NCBI RefSeq assembly: GCF_000187245.1
Contig: NC_027861.1
Coordinates: 744,001 to 808,000, forward strand
DNA from: Ogataea parapolymorpha DL-1
Lineage: Eukaryota > Ascomycota > Pichiomycetes > Pichiales > Pichiaceae
Length of the DNA stretch: 64,000 nucleotides
Direction of reading: 5' to 3'
The position numbers were made by a program, and so were the translations under genes. Each line of letters starts with the position of its first letter. Within the stretch, counting starts at the first letter, position 1. Shown piece by piece: positions 18,242-27,525 of this stretch. Under the pieces are notes generated by a model. That model was not told the origin of the DNA, ran no database searches, and saw nothing but the letters and a program-made list of their open reading frames with translations.

Positions 18242-20713
18242 ATGACATCGGCTAGCAACAAAAGATACGCAGTGATGATAGTCCCGCGACGCCGACGCTG
18301 CGTGACCCTCATTGCAGCTATCTGTTTGCTGAACTTGGTGATTGTCAGTTTCTTGGGGGCAGGAACCCAGATGGATGCGTTGAACGATGTTACAGGACTC
18401 ATCCGTGCAACTTCGTCCTCAACAGATCCGGACGATTTTATAAAATCGTTTGAGAACCAGCTGGATACCTTGGACATCTCGCAGAACTATGGCAAGTACT
18501 GGAAGTTCTCCACTGCTTTCAACAACGCGGTTGCAACCTTCGATCCTTCAGATTATAAAACCACCCGCGAATCCCGCTTGCTGTATGACCCAAGAATTAC
18601 GATGTCGGTGTACCTTAGCCACATTCGCAGACAGCTCCTGGAGCAGGGTTCCGGGAACGCCGCCCTAGCTAGAATCGCAGTTCCGTTTTCCTGGCAAGAC
18701 TGGGTGGATCTCTCGGTTTTAAACCGATATTTAGAGCTACCAGAGGACCAGCGTCCGACCTGTGACGACATTCTTTACCAGGGTCCTGCTTACAATCCTG
18801 AACACAAATTCAAGAACCCAAATAGAAACATAGACAGAGCCTGTGTTGATAATGATAGATACACGGGTCGCACCCGTCGCGCCCTTCTGCCGGGATTCAA
18901 CTTCAAAGATCGGACAGGAAAAAAGTCTTTCCGTGACAAGCTCATACATGCCAAGTCGTATCTGCTGTCGTATGCGCCCGTGCCGACGTCCATCGTGTTT
19001 CTCACGGAAAAAGGCTCGTACGAGGTGAACATTTCCGGAGACTACAACATGCTCGATAGCGGTTTGTTCGATGAGTTTGTTGAATTACAGGCCAATGAAA
19101 CTGTTGTGGCAGATGCTTCTTTGGAACACGAGATGCTGGTCAACTCCGTGACCCCTTCGAAAAGTGAGCTGGATTTCGACTCGCTGTTCACCGCAGAGCA
19201 GAATTATGAGTTTGTTATTCCTCCTGACCGATTTAATTACTCGTATGACCAGATCATTGAGGATTATGAAAACCGCATAGATGAGCTCGACGAAAAGCAA
19301 CTACGTCACTTGCAGACCCTCAGATACTCCAAATCCATTCCTTCGACCAAGCTGCAAAAATCTTTCAGAGAGGTGAACATCAATTGGCCAGCTACATACA
19401 ATGGCCACAAGGTGACCGAAAATGGAGGCCATTACGACTTCCGTTTCTTCAATGGCTTTGTGACAGAGTCCAAGCTCAACGAGTACGACGACGTGAACGA
19501 AAAGCGCAAAATCATGCTTCACAGGATTATTCACACATGGTTGCAATTTACATACAAAGAGGGTATTGTGTCTTTTCTGGCTCACGGCACGCTTTTGAGC
19601 TGGTACTGGAACGCGTTAGTGTTCGAATGGGATAACGACATTGACGTCCAGATGCCGATCATGGACTTCGATCGGTTTTGCATGAAGTACAACAACTCGC
19701 TTATCGTCGAGGATGTCCAGCATGGCTACGGAAAATACTACGTTGATTGTGGAGCTTATCCGACACACAGAACAAAAGGAAACGGCAGAAATAATATAGA
19801 CGCAAGGTTCATCGACGTGGACAGCGGAATGTACATTGATATTACTGGTTTGGCACTGACGGATACGATTAAAATACCTCCAAGATTGGAGAGATTGGAG
19901 CGGGAGAGAAAGGCGAACAATGAACAGGAAAAAGGTGAGGATATTCACTCAGCAGAGCTAACAGAAGGACTTACCGATACGGGTGTTCCTCGAATTGTGA
20001 AACGTGCTCCCGTCAGATCAAACAAAGGTCCAGAAAGGTCTCCTGAAGCCTTGGAGAGAAATAAAGAACTGCAGATATACAATTGCAGAAATAACCATTT
20101 CTACACGTATTCCGAGCTGTCGCCACTCAAGTTGTCTATGATGGAGGGCTCTCCATGTCTCATTCCGCACGATTTCGCCACAGTGCTCAATTCGGAGTAT
20201 AACGGAGGTCTTCGAAGAAAACATTTCAATAACCACCTATTCATCGATGAGTTGAGATTCTGGGTTTCGACAGCCACGCTCCAGCAGCACACGTATGCGT
20301 TGAGTGGCCAGCTTGTCAAGAACGTGGAGTTGAGAAAGTTTTACAATTCCCACAAGCTCCCAATGCTTCTAAAAATGCTAAGTACCGATGAGTTACTCAA
20401 GGAATTCTATCTAACTCACAAGACCACCAAGATGCACATGGAAGAGTTCTCACTTATGAACGATCTCTCCGACCCGCAAAAAAAGGAGCGTTATTACAGT
20501 ATCATGGAAGAGTATAAACGTACTCATGACCCGATGAGAAAAAGCTTACACGGATATATATCAGAGGTTGTTGCTCTTGGCGGATACCATCCTCAAGAAG
20601 ACCCTGTCAGGACTCCGTTGTCTGAGACGTCTGAGGAGCTGGATAGAGTAGTTATCACAGGAAAAAGCCAGTCCAACGCAGGTGCTAGACGGATCCAAAA
20701 AATCCAAACTTAG
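18242..20713 (+). CDS. Mnn4-like LicD-family mannosylphosphate transfer protein
   Basis: 823 aa, type II Golgi topology: a basic cytosolic start (RRRR at about residue 20), then one hydrophobic anchor (about residues 22-42) and a long lumenal part. The LicD/nucleotidyltransferase-like core is visible as FLAHGTLLSWYWN, FEWDNDIDVQMPI and GKYYVDCGAYPTH, with DARFIDVDSGMYIDITGLA (about residues 440-540). The Asp-x-Asp in WDNDIDVQ is the likely metal site. Mnn4-family proteins are needed for mannosylphosphate on N-glycans. The Lys/Glu-repeat tail of S. cerevisiae Mnn4 is absent, so the protein may be a Pno1-like paralogue. It is convergent with HIS2 (38 nt). Confidence 0.87.
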   Translation: MTSASNKRYAVMIVPRRRRCVTLIAAICLLNLVIVSFLGAGTQMDALNDVTGLIRATSSSTDPDDFIKSFENQLDTLDISQNYGKYWKFSTAFNNAVATFDPSDYKTTRESRLLYDPRITMSVYLSHIRRQLLEQGSGNAALARIAVPFSWQDWVDLSVLNRYLELPEDQRPTCDDILYQGPAYNPEHKFKNPNRNIDRACVDNDRYTGRTRRALLPGFNFKDRTGKKSFRDKLIHAKSYLLSYAPVPTSIVFLTEKGSYEVNISGDYNMLDSGLFDEFVELQANETVVADASLEHEMLVNSVTPSKSELDFDSLFTAEQNYEFVIPPDRFNYSYDQIIEDYENRIDELDEKQLRHLQTLRYSKSIPSTKLQKSFREVNINWPATYNGHKVTENGGHYDFRFFNGFVTESKLNEYDDVNEKRKIMLHRIIHTWLQFTYKEGIVSFLAHGTLLSWYWNALVFEWDNDIDVQMPIMDFDRFCMKYNNSLIVEDVQHGYGKYYVDCGAYPTHRTKGNGRNNIDARFIDVDSGMYIDITGLALTDTIKIPPRLERLERERKANNEQEKGEDIHSAELTEGLTDTGVPRIVKRAPVRSNKGPERSPEALERNKELQIYNCRNNHFYTYSELSPLKLSMMEGSPCLIPHDFATVLNSEYNGGLRRKHFNNHLFIDELRFWVSTATLQQHTYALSGQLVKNVELRKFYNSHKLPMLLKMLSTDELLKEFYLTHKTTKMHMEEFSLMNDLSDPQKKERYYSIMEEYKRTHDPMRKSLHGYISEVVALGGYHPQEDPVRTPLSETSEELDRVVITGKSQSNAGARRIQKIQT

Positions 20714-20751
20714 AGATATTTACTAACGAAATTAATTAATTATCTAGGAAC

Positions 20752-21708
20752 TCAAGTGTAATTATTCCAGAAAGGGTCAGCTGCAATATCCTCTAGAGTG
20801 CGACTATTGACGAAGGGAGTGCCAGATTCGTCCAAATCCAAGTAGTACAGTTTATCTAGGCCGAGTTCTTGCAGGTGTTTCAGAGCCTTCTCATAGTTGA
20901 GGCCCACCTGTTTGACTCCATGAGAGTCGTCACTAAGACAGAATCTGCCCCCTTTTTCGCGAATTAGTTGGAACAAATCATCTTTTGGATATGATGTGGT
21001 CCAGCCTTTGCGAATTGCAGCAGTGTTCAATTCGACAAGACCTCCTTGCGAAACAATGAGCTCTACCGTCTCTGTAATCACCTTCCAGACCTCAGGCCAG
21101 TCTCTTTCTATGTTAATGTCTTTGAGCTCTTTTCCCGTATCTTCACACCTGTCGTGGGGGAGAGCGAATAGACGGATTAGGTCGAAATGTCCAATGATAT
21201 CGGGTTCGAGCGTTCTCACCATTACCTGGTGTTGCTTGAAATATGCCAGGAAAAACGCTTGCAACGAGAGATTTCCTTTTGCTTCCAGCCATTTCTCGCG
21301 ATTAAAGTCCAAATCAACCCCTTTCAAATGATGAACTGATCCAACTATTACATCGGGTCTCAGTTCCCGCTTGAATTGCAGACATTTATTTAGGTGAAAT
21401 TCGTCTATTCCTCCTTCTGTCTCAAATCCAACGAGAATTTTCAGTCTGGAAGAGCGATCCGCGTTGACAGCCTTCTGGATGGATCGCGCATGCATATAAT
21501 ACTTCTCAAAATTCTCGACTAATGAGTCAACAGTATATCCCTTGTCTATCTCCTCAGGATACATCAATTTGTTATCGTATCGAGGAACGTGTTCTGTAAG
21601 ACAGAAGACCTCAAAGTTCATATCCTTTACCCTGGAAATAATGTCATCTAAGTTATCCACGGCGTGCGACACATATTGACCGGAATGGGAATGATGAGAG
21701 TGAACCAT
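20752..21708 (-). CDS. HIS2: Histidinol-phosphatase
   Basis: 318 aa, PHP-type phosphoesterase. The metal-binding motif HSHHSHSG occurs right at the N-terminus, with CLTEHVPRYDNKLMYPEE, GFETEG, VGSVHHLKG, GHFDL and LSDDSHGVKQVG, all PHP active-site segments in order. It dephosphorylates L-histidinol phosphate in histidine biosynthesis. The C-terminus DPFWNNYT matches the yeast enzyme end. The ATG at 21708 is followed closely by the metal motif, so the start is secure. It is head to tail with PCP1 (both minus strand, 48 nt apart). Confidence 0.95.
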   Translation of the reverse strand: MVHSHHSHSGQYVSHAVDNLDDIISRVKDMNFEVFCLTEHVPRYDNKLMYPEEIDKGYTVDSLVENFEKYYMHARSIQKAVNADRSSRLKILVGFETEGGIDEFHLNKCLQFKRELRPDVIVGSVHHLKGVDLDFNREKWLEAKGNLSLQAFFLAYFKQHQVMVRTLEPDIIGHFDLIRLFALPHDRCEDTGKELKDINIERDWPEVWKVITETVELIVSQGGLVELNTAAIRKGWTTSYPKDDLFQLIREKGGRFCLSDDSHGVKQVGLNYEKALKHLQELGLDKLYYLDLDESGTPFVNSRTLEDIAADPFWNNYT

Positions 21709-21756
21709 CGATCGAAATTATCGAGACAAATGAAAACGGTCTATTATGTAATCTAT

Positions 21757-22662
21757 TTATCGATAACGTCTTTTTTGTTGCAGATATTTGGCATAGAGGA
21801 ATCCAAGTAAAGTTCCTCCTAAATGTGCGGCGTAATCTAGACCTCCCCATCTGTAGAAGCACCCAAGAATGTTATATACAGTGAATCCGAGCAAGGCTAC
21901 TTGGGCTCCACCCGGAAGAGGGAGGAAAAATAGTGAGATTCCGGCCTTTGGGAAAATGGTTGCAAACGCGGCAAATATGGCAGAAATGGCACCCGAGGCT
22001 CCTAGAGACATACCGTATGACCGTGTTATGGTGGAGAATAGGATGGAGGCGAATGAAGACGCCACTCCCGAAATCAGATATAACGACGTGAAGTTGACCA
22101 CACCCAGAACTTGTAGCATTGTGGTTCCAAACGAGTACAAACAGAGCATGTTCATCAGCAGATGTGCAAAGTCTTGGTGGCTAAAGCCAGACCACAGAAG
22201 AGACCATTCAGAAGGTCTTGAAGGCCCTCTTTCCAGTAGAAAATACTTGTTTAAAACTTTCATTGTTCTCAAACTGGCTGTCTGAGCTCTCCAAAGAAGA
22301 AATATTCCAATGTTGACTCCAATAAGGCCATAAAGTAAGTGAACGGGATGCCGTTTGAAGTATGACAATGGGGTATAATTAAATAAGTAGGGTGTTGCAA
22401 CGTAGCAGCCGGCAGAGAAGCCAACAGTAAAGATCAGCGACTTGACCAAGGAACCAGAGACTTTCGGGTTCCCGAGACCTCTTAGTCTGTATGCCAATTC
22501 TTTGTGAGTGGCGTAATTCCGGAACTGACAGGTTTTATTGGCCAATTGCGAAGATCTGGTGAAGAACGCATTTCGAAAAACCGTCTTTTGCAGCCCTGCA
22601 GTGAACAATGACCGCCGAGTCCAATTTATAGAACCCCTGTTGGCCAGAAGAAGTCTAAACAT
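21757..22662 (-). CDS. PCP1: Mitochondrial rhomboid protease (Pcp1/Rbd1)
   Basis: 301 aa. The N-terminus is basic and Arg-rich, a probable matrix-targeting signal (residues 1-35). A first hydrophobic segment precedes the six-helix rhomboid core. The catalytic serine is in GASGAIS (Ser223), the partner histidine is in YAAHLGG (His280) and HLLMNMLCLY forms the second rhomboid helix. The 1+6 topology is typical of the mitochondrial PARL/Pcp1 type. In yeast it processes Mgm1 and Ccp1 in the inner membrane and so affects mitochondrial fusion, the process opposing DNM1. Confidence 0.93.
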   Translation of the reverse strand: MFRLLLANRGSINWTRRSLFTAGLQKTVFRNAFFTRSSQLANKTCQFRNYATHKELAYRLRGLGNPKVSGSLVKSLIFTVGFSAGCYVATPYLFNYTPLSYFKRHPVHLLYGLIGVNIGIFLLWRAQTASLRTMKVLNKYFLLERGPSRPSEWSLLWSGFSHQDFAHLLMNMLCLYSFGTTMLQVLGVVNFTSLYLISGVASSFASILFSTITRSYGMSLGASGAISAIFAAFATIFPKAGISLFFLPLPGGAQVALLGFTVYNILGCFYRWGGLDYAAHLGGTLLGFLYAKYLQQKRRYR

Positions 22663-22718
22663 TATAGCTTAATTGTAAAATTCAGGATCATGAACGGATT
22701 TTAAATTTAAAAAAAACA

Positions 22719-23990
22719 TTACATAATCTGCTGTGCTTCTTTCTCTCTCTCCTGCTGCAACAGCTCCTTCTGCTCCTTTAATTCTTGCTTCTGCTGGTAA
22801 AACTTTTGCAAGACCTGAGGAGGAGGAACTCTTTTTCCTCTTCTGGACTGCACCGACTCGATAACAGTCTGTAATTTGGCGATCTGAGAGGTCCATCCAG
22901 CGAGCCGGGAGGAAATAAACTCCCAGTCCTCCTTACTTGTACTGTTCAATTTCGACACTTTGTGGATGTAGAACTGTTCTTTATCTTGGTCCAACCTTCC
23001 TGCAATGAGACCAGACTTGATGCATTTGATAAGGAATTCTTCGACCTGGTCCAATGCAATATGCAACTCGTCTGAAATTTCAGCGTATGACAAATGGTTT
23101 TTCTTAGACGCTATTCTGGTCACAGCAACAAGCTTGAGCTTGTTGGTGAGGTTGTCTATGTTGATGTTGTATGACGAAAGATCTTTGCTCAAGGTTGCGA
23201 AATCCTCTAGATTTGAGTCCTTGTATATGGAGAGCAGATTGTAGAGCACTGGATCTTGTTGCAGTGGTTCGAAATCGATAGAGTCCAGATTTATGTAAAC
23301 TGTAGAGTTGAGGGTGTGAATGAAAAACTGCGAGTACTCTGAGGAAGAAAGAGACGATCCGCCCAATTGAATTAGTTCTTTGAAAAGTGTCACTGCCTGT
23401 GCATCGTTTTGGTCTTTAAACAGTAGATCAATGACCTGCATGTAAATGCTCTTGATGTCCTCGCTGGAAGCATTGCAATCGGTAAGCCAAACCTTCAGGT
23501 GTTGAGCCAGCGGACCAGCCACGTTAAGTAGTGAGTGCTTCGAAACTATGGAAAGGATGTCTTTGAGCACCTGCACCCGAAGCTGAGATTGTGGGGGAAC
23601 AAAATTAAACAGATTAGAAAAAACAGACACAAGCGAGCTGACTCTGATACTGGATCTATCTTTGGAAAGCACGTCATCCGGGACAACAACAACTTTTTGG
23701 ATCTCAGGCAAGATGGCAGATAGCTGTTGCTCCAAAGACACATCTAATTCGCTCCTGAGAATGTCTATAAGGTGCAGCAGAAGATTGAAGGTAGGCTCAA
23801 ACACTTTATCGCTCAATTTAGCGAGCTCCCGACTTGATTCCAACACTTTTGCGAGAAGTTCTTGTTTGTTTTCTTGTTCGGCTAAAGTCTCAAAACCACT
23901 CTTATACTCTGTCTTGAGCTCAGAGTCAAGTATGGCAGCATACTCCACAGCGCACTCTCCCGCGAATCTTTCGGAAACAATGGTGAACAT
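22719..23990 (-). CDS. eIF3 subunit m, PCI-domain protein
   Basis: 423 aa. The largely helical N-terminal part is followed by a PCI/winged-helix domain (about residues 200-355) with LTNKLKLVAVTRIASKKNHLSYAEISDELHI and QVEEFLIKCIKSGLIAGRLDQ, the best-conserved part of eIF3m. The C-terminus is a charged coiled coil (QQKQELKEQKELL). CSN7 is the nearest relative, but the YAEISDEL...VEEFLIKCI pattern and overall layout favour eIF3m. S. cerevisiae lacks eIF3m. It is divergent from GON7 over 116 bp that contains a Reb1-type TTACCCGG. Confidence 0.8.
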   Translation of the reverse strand: MFTIVSERFAGECAVEYAAILDSELKTEYKSGFETLAEQENKQELLAKVLESSRELAKLSDKVFEPTFNLLLHLIDILRSELDVSLEQQLSAILPEIQKVVVVPDDVLSKDRSSIRVSSLVSVFSNLFNFVPPQSQLRVQVLKDILSIVSKHSLLNVAGPLAQHLKVWLTDCNASSEDIKSIYMQVIDLLFKDQNDAQAVTLFKELIQLGGSSLSSSEYSQFFIHTLNSTVYINLDSIDFEPLQQDPVLYNLLSIYKDSNLEDFATLSKDLSSYNINIDNLTNKLKLVAVTRIASKKNHLSYAEISDELHIALDQVEEFLIKCIKSGLIAGRLDQDKEQFYIHKVSKLNSTSKEDWEFISSRLAGWTSQIAKLQTVIESVQSRRGKRVPPPQVLQKFYQQKQELKEQKELLQQEREKEAQQIM

Positions 23991-24067
23991 GTCGAATTGA
24001 TGGAGGGATATGTTGGTTGAAGTTCAGATATATTAATTTGACTGAAAAATTTTTATATCATCAAACG

Positions 24068-24075
24068 TTACCCGG
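24068..24075 (+). promoter_or_regulatory. Reb1-type site TTACCCGG between eIF3m and GON7
   Basis: It is a perfect TTACCCGG in the short bidirectional promoter. In S. cerevisiae this sequence binds the general regulatory factor Reb1, which sets nucleosome-free promoters. Factor identity here is inferred. Confidence 0.55.
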
Positions 24076-24106
24076 AGCCTCTTCTTCCTAGGACAGCCTA
24101 TAAAGC

Positions 24107-24436
24107 ATGACTGAGGACACCAACGAGCTGCTTCCAACGGCTGAATACTCAGGCCCAGTATTCAAGAGGTTTGAGGTTGACCCGTCGAAACCGCATTCGA
24201 CGTCCGGACGCACCAATGGGCCTTCTGACTACGTTCTTGCTGCCGGTGCTGTGGACAGAGATGCTCCCACGGAGGCTAAAGACACACGGATTGGACGACT
24301 CCGAGCTTATATTACCACACTACAGGACGAAGTGAATGAATTTCTGACCGAACGAATGAAAAGTAAGGGCGAAGAAGAGAGACAAGACCTTGTGAATTCT
24401 GAGGAGGAAGAGGACGAGGACCAGACTGGTGTCTGA
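24107..24436 (+). CDS. GON7: KEOPS/EKC complex subunit Gon7
   Basis: 109 aa, small and acidic. The core SGRTNGPSDYVLAAGAVDRDAPTEA followed by LRAYITTLQDEVNEFLTERM (quoted in parts) aligns well with S. cerevisiae Gon7, including the TGPSD/NGPSD turn and the ...LQD-(D/E)-(I/V)-NEFLT helix. The C-terminus is a Glu/Asp-rich disordered tail. Gon7 binds Pcc1 in the KEOPS complex, which makes the t6A modification of ANN-decoding tRNAs and has a telomere role. Such genes are easily missed because of size and divergence. Confidence 0.85.
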   Translation: MTEDTNELLPTAEYSGPVFKRFEVDPSKPHSTSGRTNGPSDYVLAAGAVDRDAPTEAKDTRIGRLRAYITTLQDEVNEFLTERMKSKGEEERQDLVNSEEEEDEDQTGV

Positions 24437-24575
24437 TCGATTTGCTGTACAGTACGAGTGAAAAGGCGAATTGCCAAATGTTGGCAGCCGTTGTTGAGTT
24501 TACGTGAGCTGCAAATATCGATTACTAATTAACGAGCTTTATGTCTAATATTTGTAAAAATATATTTATGTTATC

Positions 24576-25952
24576 ATGAGACGCTTTTCGACGTTCCTCA
24601 GTTTGCGGGCAATTCCGCCACGAGGACTTGTCAAACTTAATAGAAAGCTGCTTGAGATCAAGGGTCCAGACTCCGCCAAGTTCTTGAATGGACTGCTGAC
24701 GACTAAGATGCTTCCCACTTTTGAGAAAAAGAACCTGACCACGATATCTGCCAGTGATCTACAAGCATTAGAGAACTCCAAAATGCTCGGACTCACCGAC
24801 GAACAGATGCAGACCGAGAATTGGGGCATTCTTCACGAGGACGAGACCTACGACCCAGATGTCCCAGAAAGACTGGGCATCAGGAGGGACGGACGGTATT
24901 CCATGCTTCTGAACTCTAAGGGACGAGTTCTGTCCGATTTATTTGTCTATCCAACTCCCTATACCCCAAACAACGGCCCCAAGTACTTGCTTGAGATGGC
25001 ACCAAAGAATTTCGGTCAAATCCAGATGATGCTCAAGCTGCACAAACTTCGAGCAAAGATCGATATTTCGGTTGCAAATTATAACTCGTGGTTTTATTAC
25101 GACCACTCCGAGGAATTCGACGAGTTTTACGACTTATTGCAGTCCGAGTATCTCAATAATAGAAACTCCAAGAGTGTGGAAGCCGCTTCTACGTGGAGCA
25201 AGTATTTACAAGATAGGCTTGTTAATGAGGAGATACTGACGGAGGCGGATGCCTCGCAATTACAAGGATTTGCGATCGACGACCGTGCGCCATGTTTTGG
25301 GCTCAAATTCGTTCTTCCCCCAGAAAGCCAGCTCCAAAACCTAGAGGATATCAAAGTGGGGCACGAAGTTTATGATACCTTACGCACTTTGGTTGGAATT
25401 TCAGAAATTTCCGACTTCAAGTCCGAAACACTGCCCTTCGAAAATAACCTCGATTACATGAATGGAATCAATTACAATAAGGGATGCTATGTAGGTCAAG
25501 AGCTCACTATCAGAACGTTTCATTCGGGCGTCATTAGAAAACGAGTCATGCCGATACAACTGTTCAGAGTTGGAGAGCCCGTGAGCGAGGAATTAAAATT
25601 GGCAGACGAAGACCTGGGTCTGGGCCAGTATACGGACCTGCAGCTGATCAACACGTCCAAGAAAAACCAAGACGCCGAGCCTCAGTCTTCAAACCCGTTT
25701 GGATCGAAGATGCGCAGAGACAAAAAAGTTGGAGAGATTATCAGAGTGCAGAATAATATTGGCCTGGCCGTTGTATATGTGGCCGAGATCAGTCGTGACA
25801 ACGCGCCTGGTAATAACGAATTCCCTATAGTATCAAGGAGTTCGTCAGAGGTCGCTGGTAAGTTTATTGCCAAGGTTCATATACCTGAATGGTGGCCCCT
25901 AGAAGAGCTGGAGGAGGAGGAGGAGGAAGAGGAAAAAGAACACGACGATTAA
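24576..25952 (+). CDS. IBA57: Iba57 (Caf17) mitochondrial Fe-S assembly protein
   Basis: 458 aa. The Arg/Ser-rich start (MRRFSTFLSLRAIPPRG) is a mitochondrial presequence. A GcvT-like tetrahydrofolate-binding fold follows: DSAKFLNGLLTTKM near the N-terminus, RYSMLLNSKGRVLSDLFVYP, and the signature KGCYVGQE (residues 302-309) followed by LTIRTFHSGVIRKR. Iba57 acts with Isa1/Isa2 to mature 4Fe-4S proteins such as aconitase and lipoyl synthase. The C-terminus ends in a low-complexity Glu run (LEELEEEEEEEEKEHDD). The gene converges on the bHLH gene with 20 nt between. Confidence 0.94.
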   Translation: MRRFSTFLSLRAIPPRGLVKLNRKLLEIKGPDSAKFLNGLLTTKMLPTFEKKNLTTISASDLQALENSKMLGLTDEQMQTENWGILHEDETYDPDVPERLGIRRDGRYSMLLNSKGRVLSDLFVYPTPYTPNNGPKYLLEMAPKNFGQIQMMLKLHKLRAKIDISVANYNSWFYYDHSEEFDEFYDLLQSEYLNNRNSKSVEAASTWSKYLQDRLVNEEILTEADASQLQGFAIDDRAPCFGLKFVLPPESQLQNLEDIKVGHEVYDTLRTLVGISEISDFKSETLPFENNLDYMNGINYNKGCYVGQELTIRTFHSGVIRKRVMPIQLFRVGEPVSEELKLADEDLGLGQYTDLQLINTSKKNQDAEPQSSNPFGSKMRRDKKVGEIIRVQNNIGLAVVYVAEISRDNAPGNNEFPIVSRSSSEVAGKFIAKVHIPEWWPLEELEEEEEEEEKEHDD

Positions 25953-25972
25953 GTAACATGTATAATGCAATA

Positions 25973-26254
25973 TTATTCTTTCAGATCATCTGGAACCTCT
26001 ATGCCGCGTTCTTTTGCAATCTGTAGTAGTCTTTGATTGTCCACACGAAGCTGTCGGATATAGTTGGAAGTCTTGGACAGAACTGCGTATTCTGACCTAT
26101 TCTCTGACTCTGTCAAATCCGGCACTACCTTCACCAAACTGTCAAATGTTGATCTGATTTGTTCTCGTCGCTTATTTTCGGACCTGATGTGATGCTGTTT
26201 TTTCTCTTCTTCGCTCAGTTGTTTGTATGCTGTTCGTTTATCAGAAGAGGTCAT
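25973..26254 (-). CDS. bHLH transcription factor, INO4-like
   Basis: 93 aa, almost nothing but a bHLH domain. The basic region HHIRSENKRREQIR with the E-box-reading His/Glu/Arg pattern leads to helix 1 (STFDSLVKVVPDL), a loop ESENRSEYAVLS and helix 2 (KTSNYIRQLRVDNQRLLQIAKE). VVPDL plus an Ser-Glu-rich loop is also seen in Ino4, which pairs with Ino2 at the inositol/choline-responsive element (CATGTGAAAT core). The protein is smaller than Ino4. It could instead be another bHLH partner of the Max/Mlx type. The ATG at 26254 is the only plausible start. Confidence 0.7.
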   Translation of the reverse strand: MTSSDKRTAYKQLSEEEKKQHHIRSENKRREQIRSTFDSLVKVVPDLTESENRSEYAVLSKTSNYIRQLRVDNQRLLQIAKERGIEVPDDLKE

Positions 26255-26506
26255 GATATAAACCTTGTCAAATCTAAAATCTCAACTTTGGTTGTCTGCT
26301 TATGTCAGCAGCGGTGCCGGTGCTCACGGGGGGACGACAATCTCTGAATGAAACGTATGAACGGCCTGGTAGACCAAAGCGACGCACTTTGTTCCAGGGA
26401 TCTGCTTATCGTGTTCACATCTCCCGCAGTGTGTTCTAAACCCTGATTCAAATTCTTGCACCTTTGCACCTTTATATTATTTTCCTATATTTATTTAGAG
26501 CACTTT

Positions 26507-27523
26507 ATGGCTATCCTAGTCCCCTCCATAACGTGGACGTACGCGACAGTCCTATATTTGAGCGTCACAACTATCTTGTCATTGCTTACCTCAATCATCC
26601 GCCTGCAGACTTACAATGCTGTCAAATCACAAAATCCGGAAATCTCCTTTTCAGAGATCGTGGTTCCGGTTCTTCAGTTAGTGCCGAGCAGGGTGTGGTA
26701 CTATCCTTGGACTTTGTTGACAGAAAGTTTTGTGGAGACATCTGTGTTCAAGTTTTTGATTGCCGTCGCAGTGTTCTACTTTGGCATCAATTATTTGGAA
26801 AAGCACTGGAACCTCAACAACGAGAATAAGATATTTTCTGAGACGGTATACTACATCACCATAGTCACAGCGGCAACCAATGTGAGCACAGTCCTCCTTG
26901 AGCTGCTATTTCACATATTGTCATTTCAGTCTGCGAAGCTTACAGAGCCGGTGAACCACGGCGTTTACTCTCTTATAATGAGTTTCGTGGTGGTACTCAA
27001 ACAACTGTCTCCTGAGCACAATCTTAAAATATTTAAAACAGTGTCTATTCGTCTGAGGCAGTTACCGTTTATTCTACTTTGTGCGTCAGTTATTGTTTCT
27101 CTTATTTTAAGGTCGTTGGTGCCAGTTGTGCCTATGTTTAATAATTTCTATGTCAGCTGGGTTTATTTGCGCTATTATCAAATTAACACACTTAGCGATC
27201 TGCTTCCTTCCAACAATACCCGTTCGATGGTGAGAGGAGACGCGTCGGATACTTTTGCATTCGTTCAGTTCTTTCCTGCTGGTTTGCACAAGGTGCTGAA
27301 ACCATTGTGCCGAGCATGCTACCACACCTCTGCACTGCTAGGAATTATAAGACCGTTCAATGATGACGATATCGAGTCCGGAAACTTGAGGACAATCAAA
27401 CGACTCAATACACAGACAACAACAGTCACTCGCGAGATTGCAGACAGAAGAAGACAGATAGCTCTCCAGGTGCTGGGAGAGCGAGTGAATGCAAATCCGT
27501 CAGGAAATGGTCAAGGGGTCTGA
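26507..27523 (+). CDS. TMEM115/YOL107W-family Golgi membrane protein
   Basis: 338 aa from the ATG at 26507; upstream frame codons start with TTG. About five or six hydrophobic segments form a rhomboid-like fold without catalytic residues: PSRVWYYPWTLLTESFVETS is the family's conserved loop, then segments around YFGINYLEKHW, PVNHGVYSLIMSFVVVLKQLSPEH and FYVSWVYLRYYQI. It matches the S. cerevisiae YOL107W/TMEM115 family, human members of which act in Golgi retrograde transport. The hydrophilic C-terminus is cytosolic. Its stop lies 2 nt from the MNN11 stop on the opposite strand. Confidence 0.82.
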   Translation: MAILVPSITWTYATVLYLSVTTILSLLTSIIRLQTYNAVKSQNPEISFSEIVVPVLQLVPSRVWYYPWTLLTESFVETSVFKFLIAVAVFYFGINYLEKHWNLNNENKIFSETVYYITIVTAATNVSTVLLELLFHILSFQSAKLTEPVNHGVYSLIMSFVVVLKQLSPEHNLKIFKTVSIRLRQLPFILLCASVIVSLILRSLVPVVPMFNNFYVSWVYLRYYQINTLSDLLPSNNTRSMVRGDASDTFAFVQFFPAGLHKVLKPLCRACYHTSALLGIIRPFNDDDIESGNLRTIKRLNTQTTTVTREIADRRRQIALQVLGERVNANPSGNGQGV

Positions 27524-27525
27524 TC

